A stretch of 64,000 nt of DNA from Streptacidiphilus sp. PB12-B1b (GCF_014084125.1 NZ_CP048405.1:3720001-3784000), one strand, 5' to 3'. Positions 19,601-27,035 are shown, counted from the stretch's first letter. The notes: generated by a model from the letters alone, not told the origin. Made by a program: numbers and translations.

Positions 19601-19796
19601 TCATCCGGGCCGTCAACTCGCTCACCCGCTGGGCGATCGGCGCGTTCGAGCCGACCCACGGACAGGCGGTGGAGGCCGCTGCCGGGGCCGGCGTCGCGGC
19701 CTGCGCCGAGCCCGGCGCCCAGCCGAAGGCGGCTGCCAGCACAGAACCGGCCAGCAGCAGCGGCAGGCGTCGACGGGGTACGCGTCCTGGACTCAC
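16611..19796 (-). CDS. Secreted GH3 beta-glucosidase with FnIII-like, He_PIG and two RICIN lectin domains
   Basis: A 1061-residue exported enzyme. Sec signal peptide (RRRLPLLLAGSVLAAAFGW, cleavage near AQA, residue 33). GH3 N-terminal barrel about 50-330 with the nucleophile Asp279 in TTSDWGAT; GH3 C-terminal domain about 350-575; fibronectin-III-like domain about 600-680 (TNTGSVAGADVAQLYV); a putative-Ig (He_PIG) domain about 720-800; and two ricin-type beta-trefoils to the end, each with Q-x-W signatures (GQQW, AQVW, NQSW; AQQW, AQTW, DQLW). It probably releases glucose or xylose from plant or fungal polymer while bound through the lectins. GTG at 19796 is preferred (AGGAG 6 bases upstream) over a TTG two codons earlier. 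Confidence 0.92.
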   Translation of the reverse strand: MSPGRVPRRRLPLLLAGSVLAAAFGWAPGSAQAATPAPAAASTACPWVGSNAPIAQRVSELTARMTTAQEVSMVTGSGGSSYVGFTPAIGALCIPAMNLEDGPAGVGDGLSGVTQLPAPVDVASTWDTAAEQEFGGLIGAEQAAKGTSVDLGPTINIVRDPRWGRAFESIGEDPYLNGQLGAADIRGVQSTGVMAQVKHYAVYNQETNRNTPSDNAVVSDRTMQEIYLPAFQTAVQQGAASSVMCSYSTINGSPACQNPYTMSTVLRQQFGFTGFTTSDWGATKSTAASVQAGLDQDMPGSDGYYGSALLSAVNAGTVSRASLNALVSPILTQMFAYGLFDRPAVGSPGQTATGAIDQGDAAALAEEGTVLLKDSGGVLPLASSVKSVAVIGTDASSSPLTAGGGSAGVNSSGTVTPLQGITARAGSGVSVAYNDGSSDSSAAALAAASGVAVVFVGNDESEGSDLSSIDLSSADNALISAVAAANPDTVVVLNTGSAVTMPWLSQVKGVLEAWYPGQEDGTAIASLLFGDTDPSGHLTVTFPTSLAQVPASTAAQWPGTGGTVQYSEGVDVGYRWYDANKLTPLFPFGYGLSYTTFGFSNLKVTPLSAGGAATVTATVTNTGSVAGADVAQLYVTDPAASGEPPRQLEGFARVSLKPGASQTVSFPLTQSNLHYWNAATNAWATSTGGYTVAVGDSDADLPLTGTLTVTAAQLGTPVSVGQVAPQEGPVGAPVSVPVTAADTSGGQALAYTATGLPAGVSVNAATGVLSGAPTTPGTTTARVTATDGAGAQAATSFTWTVVPAADTVASTPLVGYQGLCLDLTGDANANGTKVEIYTCNGTDGQQWTVEPDGTVRADGGCLDVTSGGTANGSLVDLYACNGTGAQVWQPQPDGALLNPQSGKCLDDTGVSTTPGTQVQIWSCNGNANQSWTSPADATGAVTGVQGLCLDVEGDHSADGTGVDAYSCNGTTAQQWTTQTGHTLQALGKCLDVTSAGTADGTAVDLYTCNGTGAQTWSPQPDGELLNPQSGRCLEDPGSGPSGTGLVIDDCSGAADQLWTLP

Positions 19797-19882
19797 GGGC
19801 AACTCCTGTCACCTACGGGGGGTTTGGGTGCACGGCGCGCCTCCAGCACTGTGGCGACACCCGACCCCCGCGTCAATGACTT

Positions 19883-19898
19883 TGACCAGACGCGGTCA
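19883..19898. promoter_or_regulatory. 16-bp palindrome upstream of the GH3 gene
   Basis: TGACC-AGACGC-GGTCA, a 5+6+5 inverted repeat 87 bases before the GH3 start codon, in the only promoter-bearing gap of that gene. Possible operator; no matching regulator is encoded nearby. Confidence 0.3.
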
Positions 19899-19939
19899 CA
19901 CAACCCTTGGTGAGTACAGAAGTTGAACGCTTGCCCCGG

Positions 19940-20167
19940 TCACGGGGCGTCGTAGTACCGCCGCTCCTCGACCACCTCGTCGGCGCCCAGGCCCCGGCCG
20001 GGGACGCGGCTGCGGTAGATGCGGGCGTAGGTGGCCAGCCCCAACAGCCCGGCCACCATCAGGATCACGCCCACGATGTGGATGTTCATCCCGGCCAGAT
20101 GCCAGTTGACGCCGAAGGTCAGAATGGCCCCCGCTGCTATCACGATGATGCAGCCGCCGATGCCCAT
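19940..20167 (-). CDS. Small two-helix membrane protein (DUF6458-like)
   Basis: A 75-residue membrane protein: two helices (about 3-20 and 28-48; GIGGCIIVIAAGAILTFGV and HIVGVILMVAGLLGLATY) and a charged tail with DEVVEERRYY. The G-I-G-G start, the A-G-A-I-L-T-F-G-V core and the N-I-H-x-V-G turn recall the actinobacterial DUF6458 family, a match made from memory. Function unknown. GGAAGG lies 7 bases before the ATG. It is divergent from the SRPBCC gene (158 bp gap). Confidence 0.75.
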   Translation of the reverse strand: MGIGGCIIVIAAGAILTFGVNWHLAGMNIHIVGVILMVAGLLGLATYARIYRSRVPGRGLGADEVVEERRYYDAP

Positions 20168-20325
20168 GGTTGTGCCTTCCGTCGCGGTGGGTTGGTGCAA
20201 CTCCCTTGCCCAGGAGCCTTCTCCCTGCTGCTTGCCGCGCTCCGCAGGTCGAAACGTCGGAGTGGGCCGGGGCAGGGCGGGGCAGGCGCTGTACGACGAG
20301 CATTCGACGAGCCGAGGAGGCCGGC

Positions 20326-20769
20326 ATGTCCCAGATAGAGGAATCGGTTGAGGTCCAGGCGCCGCTGAGCACCGTCTACGATCTGTGGAGCCGGTTCCCG
20401 GAGTTCCCGCGCTTCATGAGCGGCGTGGAGAGCGTGGAGTGGGTCAGCGAGGGGCTGACGCACTGGGTTGCCAACGTGGACGGCATCCACCGCGAGTTCG
20501 AGGCGCGGATCACCGAGCAGATCCCCGGGGAGCGCATCGCCTGGACCTCGGTCAGCGGCGCCGCGCAGTCCGGTGTGGTCACCTTCCACCGGCTCGGCGG
20601 CCTGCAGACCAAGGTGATGCTGCAACTGGACATCGATCCGCACGGCGTGCTGGACGTCCTCGGCGACAAGCTCGGCTTCGTCGCTCACAAGGTCCAGCTG
20701 GACCTGCGCGAGTTCAAGCGCTTCGCCGAGGCCCAGCAGGACCGGGAGGCCGCTGCGCGCGCGGTGTGA
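20326..20769 (+). CDS. SRPBCC-family (polyketide-cyclase-like) protein
   Basis: A 147-residue START/Bet v1-like fold protein. It opens with the standard IEESVEVQAPLSTVYDLWSRF strand-helix, followed by F-P-R-F-M-S-G-V-E-S-V, the central E-Q-I-P-G-E-R-I-A-W-T-S strand pair and a long C-terminal helix (DKLGFVAHKVQLDLREFKRF). Such proteins hold a hydrophobic ligand or act as stress-linked scaffolds; no catalytic residues can be assigned. GAGGAGG lies 5 bases before the ATG. The gene stands alone between a divergent membrane protein and a small-protein pair. Confidence 0.85.
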   Translation: MSQIEESVEVQAPLSTVYDLWSRFPEFPRFMSGVESVEWVSEGLTHWVANVDGIHREFEARITEQIPGERIAWTSVSGAAQSGVVTFHRLGGLQTKVMLQLDIDPHGVLDVLGDKLGFVAHKVQLDLREFKRFAEAQQDREAAARAV

Positions 20770-20837
20770 ACCGCCCCAGTCAGCGGAATTCCGACCGGAC
20801 GGTAGGATCGGCGGTGCAGTTCCTGGAAAGTGGGTAA

Positions 20838-20888
20838 ATGAATTCGAGTGGATTCTTGCGCTCGCTGAGTAAGGTGGCGGACCGATGA
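20838..20888 (+). CDS. Possible 16-codon leader peptide, overlapping the next start (ATGA)
   Basis: ATG at 20838 has GGAAAG 7 bases upstream and encodes MNSSGFLRSLSKVADR. Its TGA overlaps the ATG of the next gene (ATGA at 20885-20888), the normal arrangement for translational coupling. The codons AAT, AGT and TTG are unusual for this genome. A -10-like TAGGAT at 20803-20808 could start a transcript about 25 bases before it. Coding status is inferred only from these signals. Confidence 0.4.
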   Translation: MNSSGFLRSLSKVADR

Positions 20889-21148
20889 GCACACAAACGC
20901 CTCAAGGATTCGAACTCTCCTTCGCGCCCCTGGCGGCGGACGCCGAACGCGGCCACCCGGACGTGGTGACCGTGATGCGCACCCAGGTGAAGGGCCCCGG
21001 CGGCCACCCTGTGTACGCGGACGCCACCGGGATCGTGCGCGCCGAGATCAGCGACCGGGGCGAGGTCCGGATGCTCGCCACCAGCACCCACCAGGACGTC
21101 CGCCGTCCGGTCGGGTGCCGGGCGCTCCCGCCCAAGACCGCCGCCTAG
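20885..21148 (+). CDS. Hypothetical protein, paralogue of the 33849-34121 gene
   Basis: An 87-residue protein of unknown function, perhaps of the DUF6296 group (uncertain, from memory). An N-terminal strand FELSFAPL and the run V-V-T-V-M-R-T-Q precede a conserved core GPGGHPVYADATGIVRAEIS followed by DRGEVRM and RRPVGCR. The same core recurs in the protein at 33849-34121, so the family is multi-copy here. AAGGTGG lies before the ATG. It may be coupled to the 16-codon open frame described just upstream. Confidence 0.7.
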   Translation: MSTQTPQGFELSFAPLAADAERGHPDVVTVMRTQVKGPGGHPVYADATGIVRAEISDRGEVRMLATSTHQDVRRPVGCRALPPKTAA

Positions 21149-21168
21149 CGGCAGCCCGGGGGACACGC

Positions 21169-21963
21169 ATGCCCGAGGGCGACTCGGTCTACCGGACGGC
21201 CCAGCGGCTGCACGACGCGCTGGCGGGCCGTCCGCTGACCGTCTCCGACCTGCGGGTGCCCGCCCATGCCACGGCGGACCTGACCGGACGCCCGGTACTG
21301 GAGGTCGTCCCCCGCGGCAAACACCTGCTGACCAGGGTGGACGGCGGTTGGACCCTGCACACCCATCTGCGGATGGAGGGCCGCTGGCAGGTCTACCCGG
21401 CCGGGCAGCGCTGGAGCGGCGGCGCCGACTGGCAGATCCGGGCCGTGCTGGGCAACCGCGACGCCACCGCCGTCGGCTACCGGCTCCCGGTGGTGGAGCT
21501 GCTGCGCACCGCCGACGAGGGCCGGGCCGTCGGCCACCTCGGGCCCGACCTGCTGGGGCCCGACTGGGACCAGGCCGAGGCGCTGCGGCGGATCCTCGAC
21601 CGGCCCGAGCGCCAGATCGGCCTCGCCCTGCTCGATCAGCGCAATCTGGCCGGGATCGGCAATGTGTACGCCAACGAACTGTGCTTCCTGGCCGGGATCA
21701 CCCCCTGGACGCCGGTGGAGCACACCCCCGGCCTGGAACGCCTGGTCCGGCTGGCACACCGGCTGCTGCTGGTCAACCGCTCCCGCAGCGGCCGGGCCAC
21801 CACCGGAGACACCCGGGCCGACCGGCGGCTGTGGGTCTACGGACGCGCCCGCCGCCCCTGCCGCCGCTGCGGCACCGCCATCCGGACGTCCTCGCTCGGC
21901 GACCCCCCGCAGGACCGGGTCGCCTACTGGTGCCCGCGCTGCCAGAAAGGGCCCACCCCGTAG
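21169..21963 (+). CDS. Fpg/Nei-family DNA glycosylase (endonuclease VIII type)
   Basis: A 264-residue base-excision repair enzyme that removes oxidised pyrimidines and nicks the abasic site. The mature N-terminus is M-P-E-G-D, giving catalytic Pro2 and Glu3 of the Nei type. The helix-two-turn-helix carries LLDQRNLAGIGNVYANELCF, and a C-terminal zinc finger is intact (C-R-R-C-G ... Y-W-C-P-R-C). ATG at 21169 is fixed by the need for Pro2. Located 20 bp after a small unknown gene; no other repair gene is nearby. Confidence 0.92.
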   Translation: MPEGDSVYRTAQRLHDALAGRPLTVSDLRVPAHATADLTGRPVLEVVPRGKHLLTRVDGGWTLHTHLRMEGRWQVYPAGQRWSGGADWQIRAVLGNRDATAVGYRLPVVELLRTADEGRAVGHLGPDLLGPDWDQAEALRRILDRPERQIGLALLDQRNLAGIGNVYANELCFLAGITPWTPVEHTPGLERLVRLAHRLLLVNRSRSGRATTGDTRADRRLWVYGRARRPCRRCGTAIRTSSLGDPPQDRVAYWCPRCQKGPTP

Positions 21964-21964
21964 G

Positions 21965-21987
21965 CCGGCTGAAGTGTACGCAGCCGG
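21965..21987. terminator. Hairpin after the DNA glycosylase gene
   Basis: CCGGCTG / CAGCCGG, 7-bp stem with a 9-nt loop, starting right after the stop codon. Confidence 0.35.
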
Positions 21988-22056
21988 TTCGCGGATTGCC
22001 CGTGCGGTTCGGCCCTTCGGGGGTAGGCGAGGAGGACCGAACGCAGAGGAGGCGTG

Positions 22057-22311
22057 ATGAACTGGCGCGACCGCGCGGCATGTCTGGAGCAGGACCCCGA
22101 GCTGTTCTTCCCGGTGGGCACCGCCGGCCCGGCCCTGGTGCAGGTGGAGAAGGCCAAGGCGGTCTGCCGCCGCTGCCCCGTGCAGCGCGCCTGCCTGGAG
22201 CTGGCCATCGCCGACGGGGAGCAGAGCGGCGTGTGGGGCGGCCTGTCGGAGGAGGAGCGGCGCTCGCTGCGCCGCCGCACGGCCCGCGCCCGCCGGGCCG
22301 AGGCCGCGTAG
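22057..22311 (+). CDS. WhiB-family iron-sulfur transcription regulator (WblE/WhiB1-like)
   Basis: An 84-residue WhiB-like protein. The four cluster-binding cysteines are C9, C37, C40 and C46 (VCRRCPVQRAC), followed by the GVWGG turn (58-62) and a basic C-terminal tail (RRSLRRRTARARR) that contacts DNA. The N-terminus MNWRDRAAC and PELFFPVG resemble WblE/WhiB1, proteins that bind a [4Fe-4S] cluster reactive to NO or O2 and interact with the principal sigma factor. ATG at 22057 is preferred over the GTG three bases earlier because AGAGGAGG is then well spaced. Confidence 0.92.
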   Translation: MNWRDRAACLEQDPELFFPVGTAGPALVQVEKAKAVCRRCPVQRACLELAIADGEQSGVWGGLSEEERRSLRRRTARARRAEAA

Positions 22312-22427
22312 CCGGACGGCCCGACGCGGCTGGTGTCCCCGGCCCGGGACGCGGCCTGGGGCCCGGTCCGGGCGCTAGGGTGACGCTCTGTCAGGCAGTG
22401 TCCGTTTTTCCCGGAAAGGCGCAGACT

Positions 22428-22835
22428 GTGTCAGCTGTACTCCCCGACGAGCTGAAGAAGCTCATCGACGACTCCCAGGTCTTTGCGACCGTGGCCACCG
22501 TCCAGCCTGACGGCAGCCCCCAACTGTCCGTCACCTGGCTCACCCGAGACGGCGACGACCTGCTGATCTCCACCACGGTGGACCGCAGGAAGGAGCAGAA
22601 CCTGCGCCGCGACCCGCGGGTGACGGTGATGATCAACCCGTCCGACGCCCCCTACAGCTACGCCGAGGTGCGCGGCACCGCCGCGCTCAGCACCGAGGGC
22701 GGGCAGGAGCTGATCGACCGGCTCTCGCGCAAGTACACCGGCAAGGACTACCGCGACTTCAACCCGACCGCCGGTCAGGACGCCGAGCGGGTCGTGGTCC
22801 GGGTCACCCCGCGCAAGGTCGTCGGCTCCTTCTGA
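22428..22835 (+). CDS. PPOX-class F420-dependent oxidoreductase
   Basis: A 135-residue split-barrel flavin/F420-binding protein. Typical segments are FATVATVQPDGSPQLSVTWL at the N-terminus, the DDLLISTTVDRRKEQNLRRD loop, and PRVTVMINP...Y-A-E-V-R-G-T-A, with the terminal RKVVGSF. Members reduce small substrates with F420H2; the substrate is unknown. The GTG at 22428 has GGAAAGG 8 bases upstream; the open frame extends much further but as shadow. A strong hairpin separates it from the convergent SDR gene. Confidence 0.87.
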   Translation: MSAVLPDELKKLIDDSQVFATVATVQPDGSPQLSVTWLTRDGDDLLISTTVDRRKEQNLRRDPRVTVMINPSDAPYSYAEVRGTAALSTEGGQELIDRLSRKYTGKDYRDFNPTAGQDAERVVVRVTPRKVVGSF

Positions 22836-22857
22836 GACGGCGGCGCCCCCAGGCCCC

Positions 22858-22888
22858 GGCCCGCCGCCCCGACCGGGGGCGGCGGGCC
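22858..22888. terminator. Bidirectional terminator hairpin, 13-bp stem
   Basis: GGCCCGCCGCCCC / GGGGCGGCGGGCC with a 5-nt loop, between convergent genes ending at 22835 and 22918. Confidence 0.65.
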
Positions 22889-22917
22889 GCCGCCCACCCG
22901 GGCACGGTCACCCCGGC

Positions 22918-24477
22918 TCACCCCGGAACGGTGACCCGGGCACGCTCACCCGAGCCGTCCCCGCGCGCCTTTCCGGCGATGTTGCGGGCCATGCCACCGA
23001 AGACCACCGAGTGGAACGGGGCCACGCTCCACCAGTACAGGTGCCCGGCCAGGCCGCGCGGATGGAACAGGGCCAGCTGCCGGTAGCGCGCGCCGCCGTC
23101 CGCGTCGGGATCGACGCCCAGCTCCAGCCAGGCCAGCCCCGGCAGCCGCATCTCGGCCCGCAGCCGCAGCAGCCGCCCGGGCACCAGCTCCTCCACCCGC
23201 CAGAAGTCCAGCGAGTCGCCCACCCGCAGCCGGGTCTGGTCGCGCCGGCCGCGCCGCAGCCCCACCCCGCCGACCAGCCGGTCCATCCAGCCGCGCACCG
23301 CCCAGGCCAGCGGGAAGGAGTACCAGCCGTTCTCGCCGCCGATGCCCTCGACCACGTCCCACAGCGCCTGCGGCGAGGCGTCCACCGCCAGCTCCCGCAG
23401 GTCCTGGTACAGGCTGCCGCCGGCCCACTGCGGATCGCTGGGCAGCGGATCACTGGGCGCGCCCGGCAGCGTCGCCGAGGACCACCGGGTCTCCACCCGG
23501 GCCTGCCTGATCCGCGCCAGCGCCAGGGCCACCGCGTCCTCGAAGCCGATCAGGCCGCCCAGCGGGTCGGGCGCGTACCGGGCGATGTCGTGCTCCGCGC
23601 ACACCACCTCGTGCCGCAGCGACTCCACCAGTGGCCGGGCGATGGCGCTCGGCACCGGCGTCACCAGTCCCACCCAGTGGCTGGACAGGGACGGCGTCAG
23701 CACCGGCACCGGCACGATCACCCGCCGCCGCAGCTGCGCCACCGCCGCGTAGCGCAGCATCATCTGACGGTAGGTCAGCACGTCCGGGCCGCCGATGTCG
23801 AAGGTGCGGTTCACCTCCGGCGGCATCAGCGCCGAGGCCACCAGGTAGCGCAGCACGTCGCGGACGGCGATCGGCTGGATGCGGGTGTTCACCCAGCTGG
23901 GCGTGACCATCACCGGCAGCCGCTCGGTCAGGTAGCGCAGCATCTCGAACGACGCCGAGCCCGACCCCAGCACCACCGCCGCGCGCAGCTCCGTCGTCGG
24001 CACGCCGCTGTCCCGCAGGATGCGCCCGACCTCGGCGCGCGAGCGCAGGTGTGCGGACAGCTCCGCCTCGGGGACGCCCCCGGGGATCAGCCCGCCCAGG
24101 TAGACGATCCGGCGCACACCGGCCGCCCGCGCGGCGGCGGCGAAGGCCCGGGCGGCATCCGCGTCGGTGCGCTCGAAGGACGTGCCGGTGCCCAGGGCGT
24201 GCACCAGGTAGTAGGCGACGTCCACCCCGTCGAAGGCGCCGTCCAGGCTCGGCGGCCGGGTCACATCGCCCCGCACCCGCTCCACCTCGGACGCCCAGGG
24301 CTGGTCGCGCAGCCGCCCGGGGTCGCGCAGCAGGCAGCGCACCGACGCGCCGGAGGCCAGCAGCACCGGCACCAGCCGCCCGCCGATGTAGCCGGTGGCC
24401 CCGGTGACCAGGCAGCGCAGTCCGGCGAGATCGGGAGCTCCCGGCTCGCCCTCGGCGAATGCCCCCGCTGTGGTCAC
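22918..24477 (-). CDS. NAD(P)-dependent epimerase/SDR fused to DUF2867
   Basis: A 519-residue two-domain protein. Residues about 15-330 are an atypical extended SDR: CLVTGATGYIGGRLVPVLL nucleotide loop, DVAYYLVHALGTG, and the S-W-V-N-T-R-I-Q-P-I-A segment typical of YesF/NmrA-like reductases. Residues about 345-505 match the DUF2867 SRPBCC-like domain (WDVVEGIGGENGWYSFPLAW, DSLDFWRVEELVPGRLLRL, WWSVAPFHSVVFGGMARNI). Proteins with this pair are common in actinobacteria; their substrate is not known. GTG at 24477 is chosen because GGGAG lies 5 bases upstream; an ATG 66 bp earlier has a poor site. Confidence 0.86.
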   Translation of the reverse strand: MTTAGAFAEGEPGAPDLAGLRCLVTGATGYIGGRLVPVLLASGASVRCLLRDPGRLRDQPWASEVERVRGDVTRPPSLDGAFDGVDVAYYLVHALGTGTSFERTDADAARAFAAAARAAGVRRIVYLGGLIPGGVPEAELSAHLRSRAEVGRILRDSGVPTTELRAAVVLGSGSASFEMLRYLTERLPVMVTPSWVNTRIQPIAVRDVLRYLVASALMPPEVNRTFDIGGPDVLTYRQMMLRYAAVAQLRRRVIVPVPVLTPSLSSHWVGLVTPVPSAIARPLVESLRHEVVCAEHDIARYAPDPLGGLIGFEDAVALALARIRQARVETRWSSATLPGAPSDPLPSDPQWAGGSLYQDLRELAVDASPQALWDVVEGIGGENGWYSFPLAWAVRGWMDRLVGGVGLRRGRRDQTRLRVGDSLDFWRVEELVPGRLLRLRAEMRLPGLAWLELGVDPDADGGARYRQLALFHPRGLAGHLYWWSVAPFHSVVFGGMARNIAGKARGDGSGERARVTVPG

Positions 24478-24610
24478 GGCTGCTCCCTCGGTCGGCGTCG
24501 CCGGTCCGGCGCTCTGGCGCGCCCGCCCGCTGATGCTCTCCATCCTCACCCGGGCGGCGCCGCGCCGCAGCCCGCGACCGCCCGGGAGGGGCGCGGGGAA
24601 CGGCCGCCGG

Positions 24611-24973
24611 TCACTCCACGCCCGGCAGCTGCCGCTGCTCGGGCAGGTGCACGGGGGCCGGATCGGCGGCGGGGGCCGGCTGCGCCGCCGGGGCGGGCGC
24701 GGGGTCGGCGGCGATGCCGTCCAGGGCCAGCCGCAGCGTGTAGCCGGGCCGACTGGACCGGCGCTCCCAGCGCAGATCGGCCACGCTCTGGTCCGGGTCC
24801 TCCTCCAGCCAGTCGGCGGCGGCCCGCAGCAGCGCGACGGCGTCGTCGGCGGCCAGCTCCAGCGTCCCGTCGTCGTCCACGGTGACCCACAGGTCCACAT
24901 GGTTGTTGACGAAGGAGCTCGCCCTCTCGCGCAGCGCCTCGGCCACGGCCGGGCCTTCGGGGTTCTGGGTCAC
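24611..24973 (-). CDS. Hypothetical protein (120 aa)
   Basis: Not recognised. Residues 1-75 look globular and acidic (VNNHVDLWVTVDDDGTLEL, then a helix ADDAVALLRAAADWLEED), followed by a basic strand (YTLRLALDGI) and a Pro/Ala-rich tail. No membrane segment, no cysteine. Starts with GTG after AGGA at 6 bases. It lies 133 bp upstream of the SDR gene on the same strand. The first domain resembles small acidic actinobacterial proteins of unknown role. Confidence 0.6.
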   Translation of the reverse strand: MTQNPEGPAVAEALRERASSFVNNHVDLWVTVDDDGTLELAADDAVALLRAAADWLEEDPDQSVADLRWERRSSRPGYTLRLALDGIAADPAPAPAAQPAPAADPAPVHLPEQRQLPGVE

Positions 24974-25190
24974 TGGCTGTCCTCTCCTCGCTCCGCTTCG
25001 TACGGGCGGCTCCTGCCCTGATCGCCGGGGGTTACGCGGTGCGCGGCGCGGGGCCTTTCCCGGTACGGGGTGGTTTGGCCGACGCCGGTGCGGACAGGCG
25101 TGCTGCTGCGGGTCGGTCTCCCCCCTGTTGCCGACCGCGCGGCGCGCGCCCCGGGCCCATCCCCCCAGGCCCGGGGCAGCAGCCGCCGAT

Positions 25191-26411
25191 TCAGCCGGTC
25201 GGCCGAGTGTCCGGCGGCGCCGGGTCCGCGGCCGGGCGCAGCACCCGGACGACCGACCAGGCCACCGACACCAGCGGGACGGCCACCACCGCGCCGACCA
25301 CCCCGGCGAGGATGCCCCCGCCCAGCACCGACAGGGCCACCACCACCGGGTGCAGCCGCACCGCCCAGCCCATCACCAGCGGCTGCAGCACATGCCCCTC
25401 GATCTGGCCCACGACCACGATGAGCACCAGCACGATCACTGCCGTCACCGGGCCGCGCGCGGCCAGCGCCACCACGGCGGCCACCGCCATGGCCACCGGC
25501 GAGCCGACCAGCGGGACGAAGGTGGCGAAGAACTCCAGCAGCGTCAGCGGCAGGGCCAGCGGCACCCGCAGCAGGTAGAGCGCGATGCCGACCATGGCCG
25601 CGTTGCTCGCGGCGACGATGACGATCCCCCGGGTGTATCCGGAGAAGGTCTGCCAGGCCGCCCCGCCGGCCCGCTCCAGCCGCGGATGCGGGCCGCCGGG
25701 GATCTGCGCCCGGAACCACTGCCACATCCGGTCGCCCGAGTGGATGAAGAAGATCGAGCAGAACAGCGCCAGCGCGGCCCCGGTGGCCAGCTCCACGGCG
25801 CGTCCGGCGCCGTTGACGGCCGTGCTCACCACCGTCGAGCGGTGCTGCGAGAGGTAGTTGCCCACGGTCTTCTGCAGCCCGGAGACGGTGCTCGGGTCGA
25901 CGTTGAACGGCGGCTGCTCCAGCCAGTGCTCCACCCGGGTGAGCCCGCTGCTGAACTCCCTGCCCAGGGTCTTGGACTCCATCGCCACCGCGTCCCCGAC
26001 CAGCGACAGCAGTCCGGCCACCAGGATCAGCGAGCCCAGCAGGGCCAGCAGCACGGCCAGTTTGCGGGGGAGGCGGCGGGCCAGCCGGTCGGTCACCGGA
26101 CGCAGCACCGAGGTCAGCAGCAGCGCGGCGAACAGCGCCGTCGCCAGCAGCTGCAGCTTGCCCACCACCACGAACACCACGTAGGCGGCGGCCGCGACGA
26201 CCAGCAGCCGCCAGGCGTACCCGGCCGCGGACTGCAGCAGCACGGGCACGCCCGCAGAGCGGCGGGCCTCGGTCGGCCGGGCCTGCCGGGTCGGCCGGAG
26301 CCGGCCGGGCGGCGCGGTCAGCCGTGGCCCCCGGCGTCCGCCCGGTGCGGCGCGGGGCCTGCGGAGGCCGGTCCGGTCCGGTCCGGGCCCGGAGTCGTCG
26401 CCCTCGCCCAC
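25191..26411 (-). CDS. AI-2E family transporter-like permease
   Basis: A 406-residue membrane protein with eight predicted helices. The family signature is clear: the N-terminal helix pair AAAAYVVFVVVGKLQLLATA / LRPVTDRLARRLPRKLAVLL, an amphipathic extracytoplasmic segment (about 150-230), then G-Y-T-R-G-I-V-I-V-A-A-S-N-A-A-M and EFFATFVPLVGSPVAMAVAA near residue 290, and GQIEGHVLQPLVMGWAVRLH. Named after TqsA, but most members export other small molecules or act in Na+/H+ exchange, so the substrate is open. GTG start with AAGGGGG 7 bases upstream. The 55-residue N-terminal extension is basic and Pro-rich. Confidence 0.87.
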   Translation of the reverse strand: MGEGDDSGPGPDRTGLRRPRAAPGGRRGPRLTAPPGRLRPTRQARPTEARRSAGVPVLLQSAAGYAWRLLVVAAAAYVVFVVVGKLQLLATALFAALLLTSVLRPVTDRLARRLPRKLAVLLALLGSLILVAGLLSLVGDAVAMESKTLGREFSSGLTRVEHWLEQPPFNVDPSTVSGLQKTVGNYLSQHRSTVVSTAVNGAGRAVELATGAALALFCSIFFIHSGDRMWQWFRAQIPGGPHPRLERAGGAAWQTFSGYTRGIVIVAASNAAMVGIALYLLRVPLALPLTLLEFFATFVPLVGSPVAMAVAAVVALAARGPVTAVIVLVLIVVVGQIEGHVLQPLVMGWAVRLHPVVVALSVLGGGILAGVVGAVVAVPLVSVAWSVVRVLRPAADPAPPDTRPTG

Positions 26412-26753
26412 CGGACGCCCCCTTAGCTGTGGCCGTGGCGGTCTGCGGTCAGGTGTGCAGGTGGGTCAGGAGTGCAGGCGGCCGTCGCGGCCGTCGGCGG
26501 TGTTCGTGCGCCGGGTGCGTTCCAGCATGGCGTGCGGCTCCTCACGGCCAGGGGGTGTCGATCCGATCCTGCTGCCAGGTCCGCGCCGCTGCCGCCCGTG
26601 CGCGCCGTCCGGGCGCGGCACTCACCCGAACGGCGCTGCCAGGGTCGGCAGCCGCTGCGTGCGAGGCCCTGACCGGGGTACGTTCCGGCGTATACGGACG
26701 CACTCGCGGCCGCGTCCGACCCGGCCGGGGCCGCGAGACGATGGAGGGTCACA
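26412..26753. other. 342-bp intergenic region; one possible tiny gene inside
   Basis: Separates divergent genes. Contains a 21-codon frame with a strong ribosome binding site on the minus strand (26466-26528, listed separately) and a CGTATACG palindrome at 26689-26696 near the plus-strand gene. Otherwise nothing recognisable. Confidence 0.5.
26466..26528 (-). CDS. Possible 20-residue small protein or leader peptide
   Basis: ATG at 26528 preceded by GAGGAG at 9 bases; encodes MLERTRRTNTADGRDGRLHS, then TGA. It lies 54 bp upstream of the AI-2E permease start on the same strand, so it could be a leader peptide. Basic and hydrophilic, no family known. Support is only the ribosome binding site and position. 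Confidence 0.3.
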   Translation of the reverse strand: MLERTRRTNTADGRDGRLHS

Positions 26754-26963
26754 GTGCACGTCTACGAGATGCTGGCCGAGAACGACCACCACACCGACGG
26801 CGCGGTCCGGCAGTGGCACATGACCGCCGACGGCGCCTCCGTGGCGCTGTGCGGGCGGGAGTTGGAGCCGGGGGCGGCCCGGCTGTCCACGGACGCCTGG
26901 GGCCACACCGAGGAGAAGTTCTGCCACACCTGCGGCGCTCTCTACCTGCGCCAGGTCCCCTAG
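26754..26963 (+). CDS. Hypothetical small Cys/His protein (69 aa), possible metal binder
   Basis: A 69-residue protein with H-M-T-A-D-G near residue 22, ALCGRELEPGAARL, and a C-terminal FCHTCGALYLRQVP. The three cysteines (one in ALCGREL, then C-x2-C) with nearby histidines could bind one zinc. Similar short proteins annotated as hypothetical are frequent in Streptomyces. GGAGGG lies 5 bases before the GTG start. It is followed at once by a 13-bp hairpin, so it forms a single-gene unit. Confidence 0.65.
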   Translation: MHVYEMLAENDHHTDGAVRQWHMTADGASVALCGRELEPGAARLSTDAWGHTEEKFCHTCGALYLRQVP

Positions 26964-26976
26964 CCGGTCCTGCTCC

Positions 26977-27008
26977 CGCCCCGGCCGCCCGCCCCGGCGG
27001 CCGGGGCG
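26977..27008. terminator. Terminator hairpin, 13-bp stem
   Basis: CGCCCCGGCCGCC / GGCGGCCGGGGCG with a 6-nt loop, 13 bp after the stop of the small Cys/His gene and 27 bp before the GH16 -35 box. Confidence 0.6.
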
Positions 27009-27035
27009 TCCGATTCCGGAACCGTGCGCACAGGG

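Noticed and set aside
26455-26823. Plus-strand open frames of 60-120 codons in the 26.4-26.8 kb gap
   Set aside because: Arg/Pro/Ser-rich shadows without ribosome binding sites.
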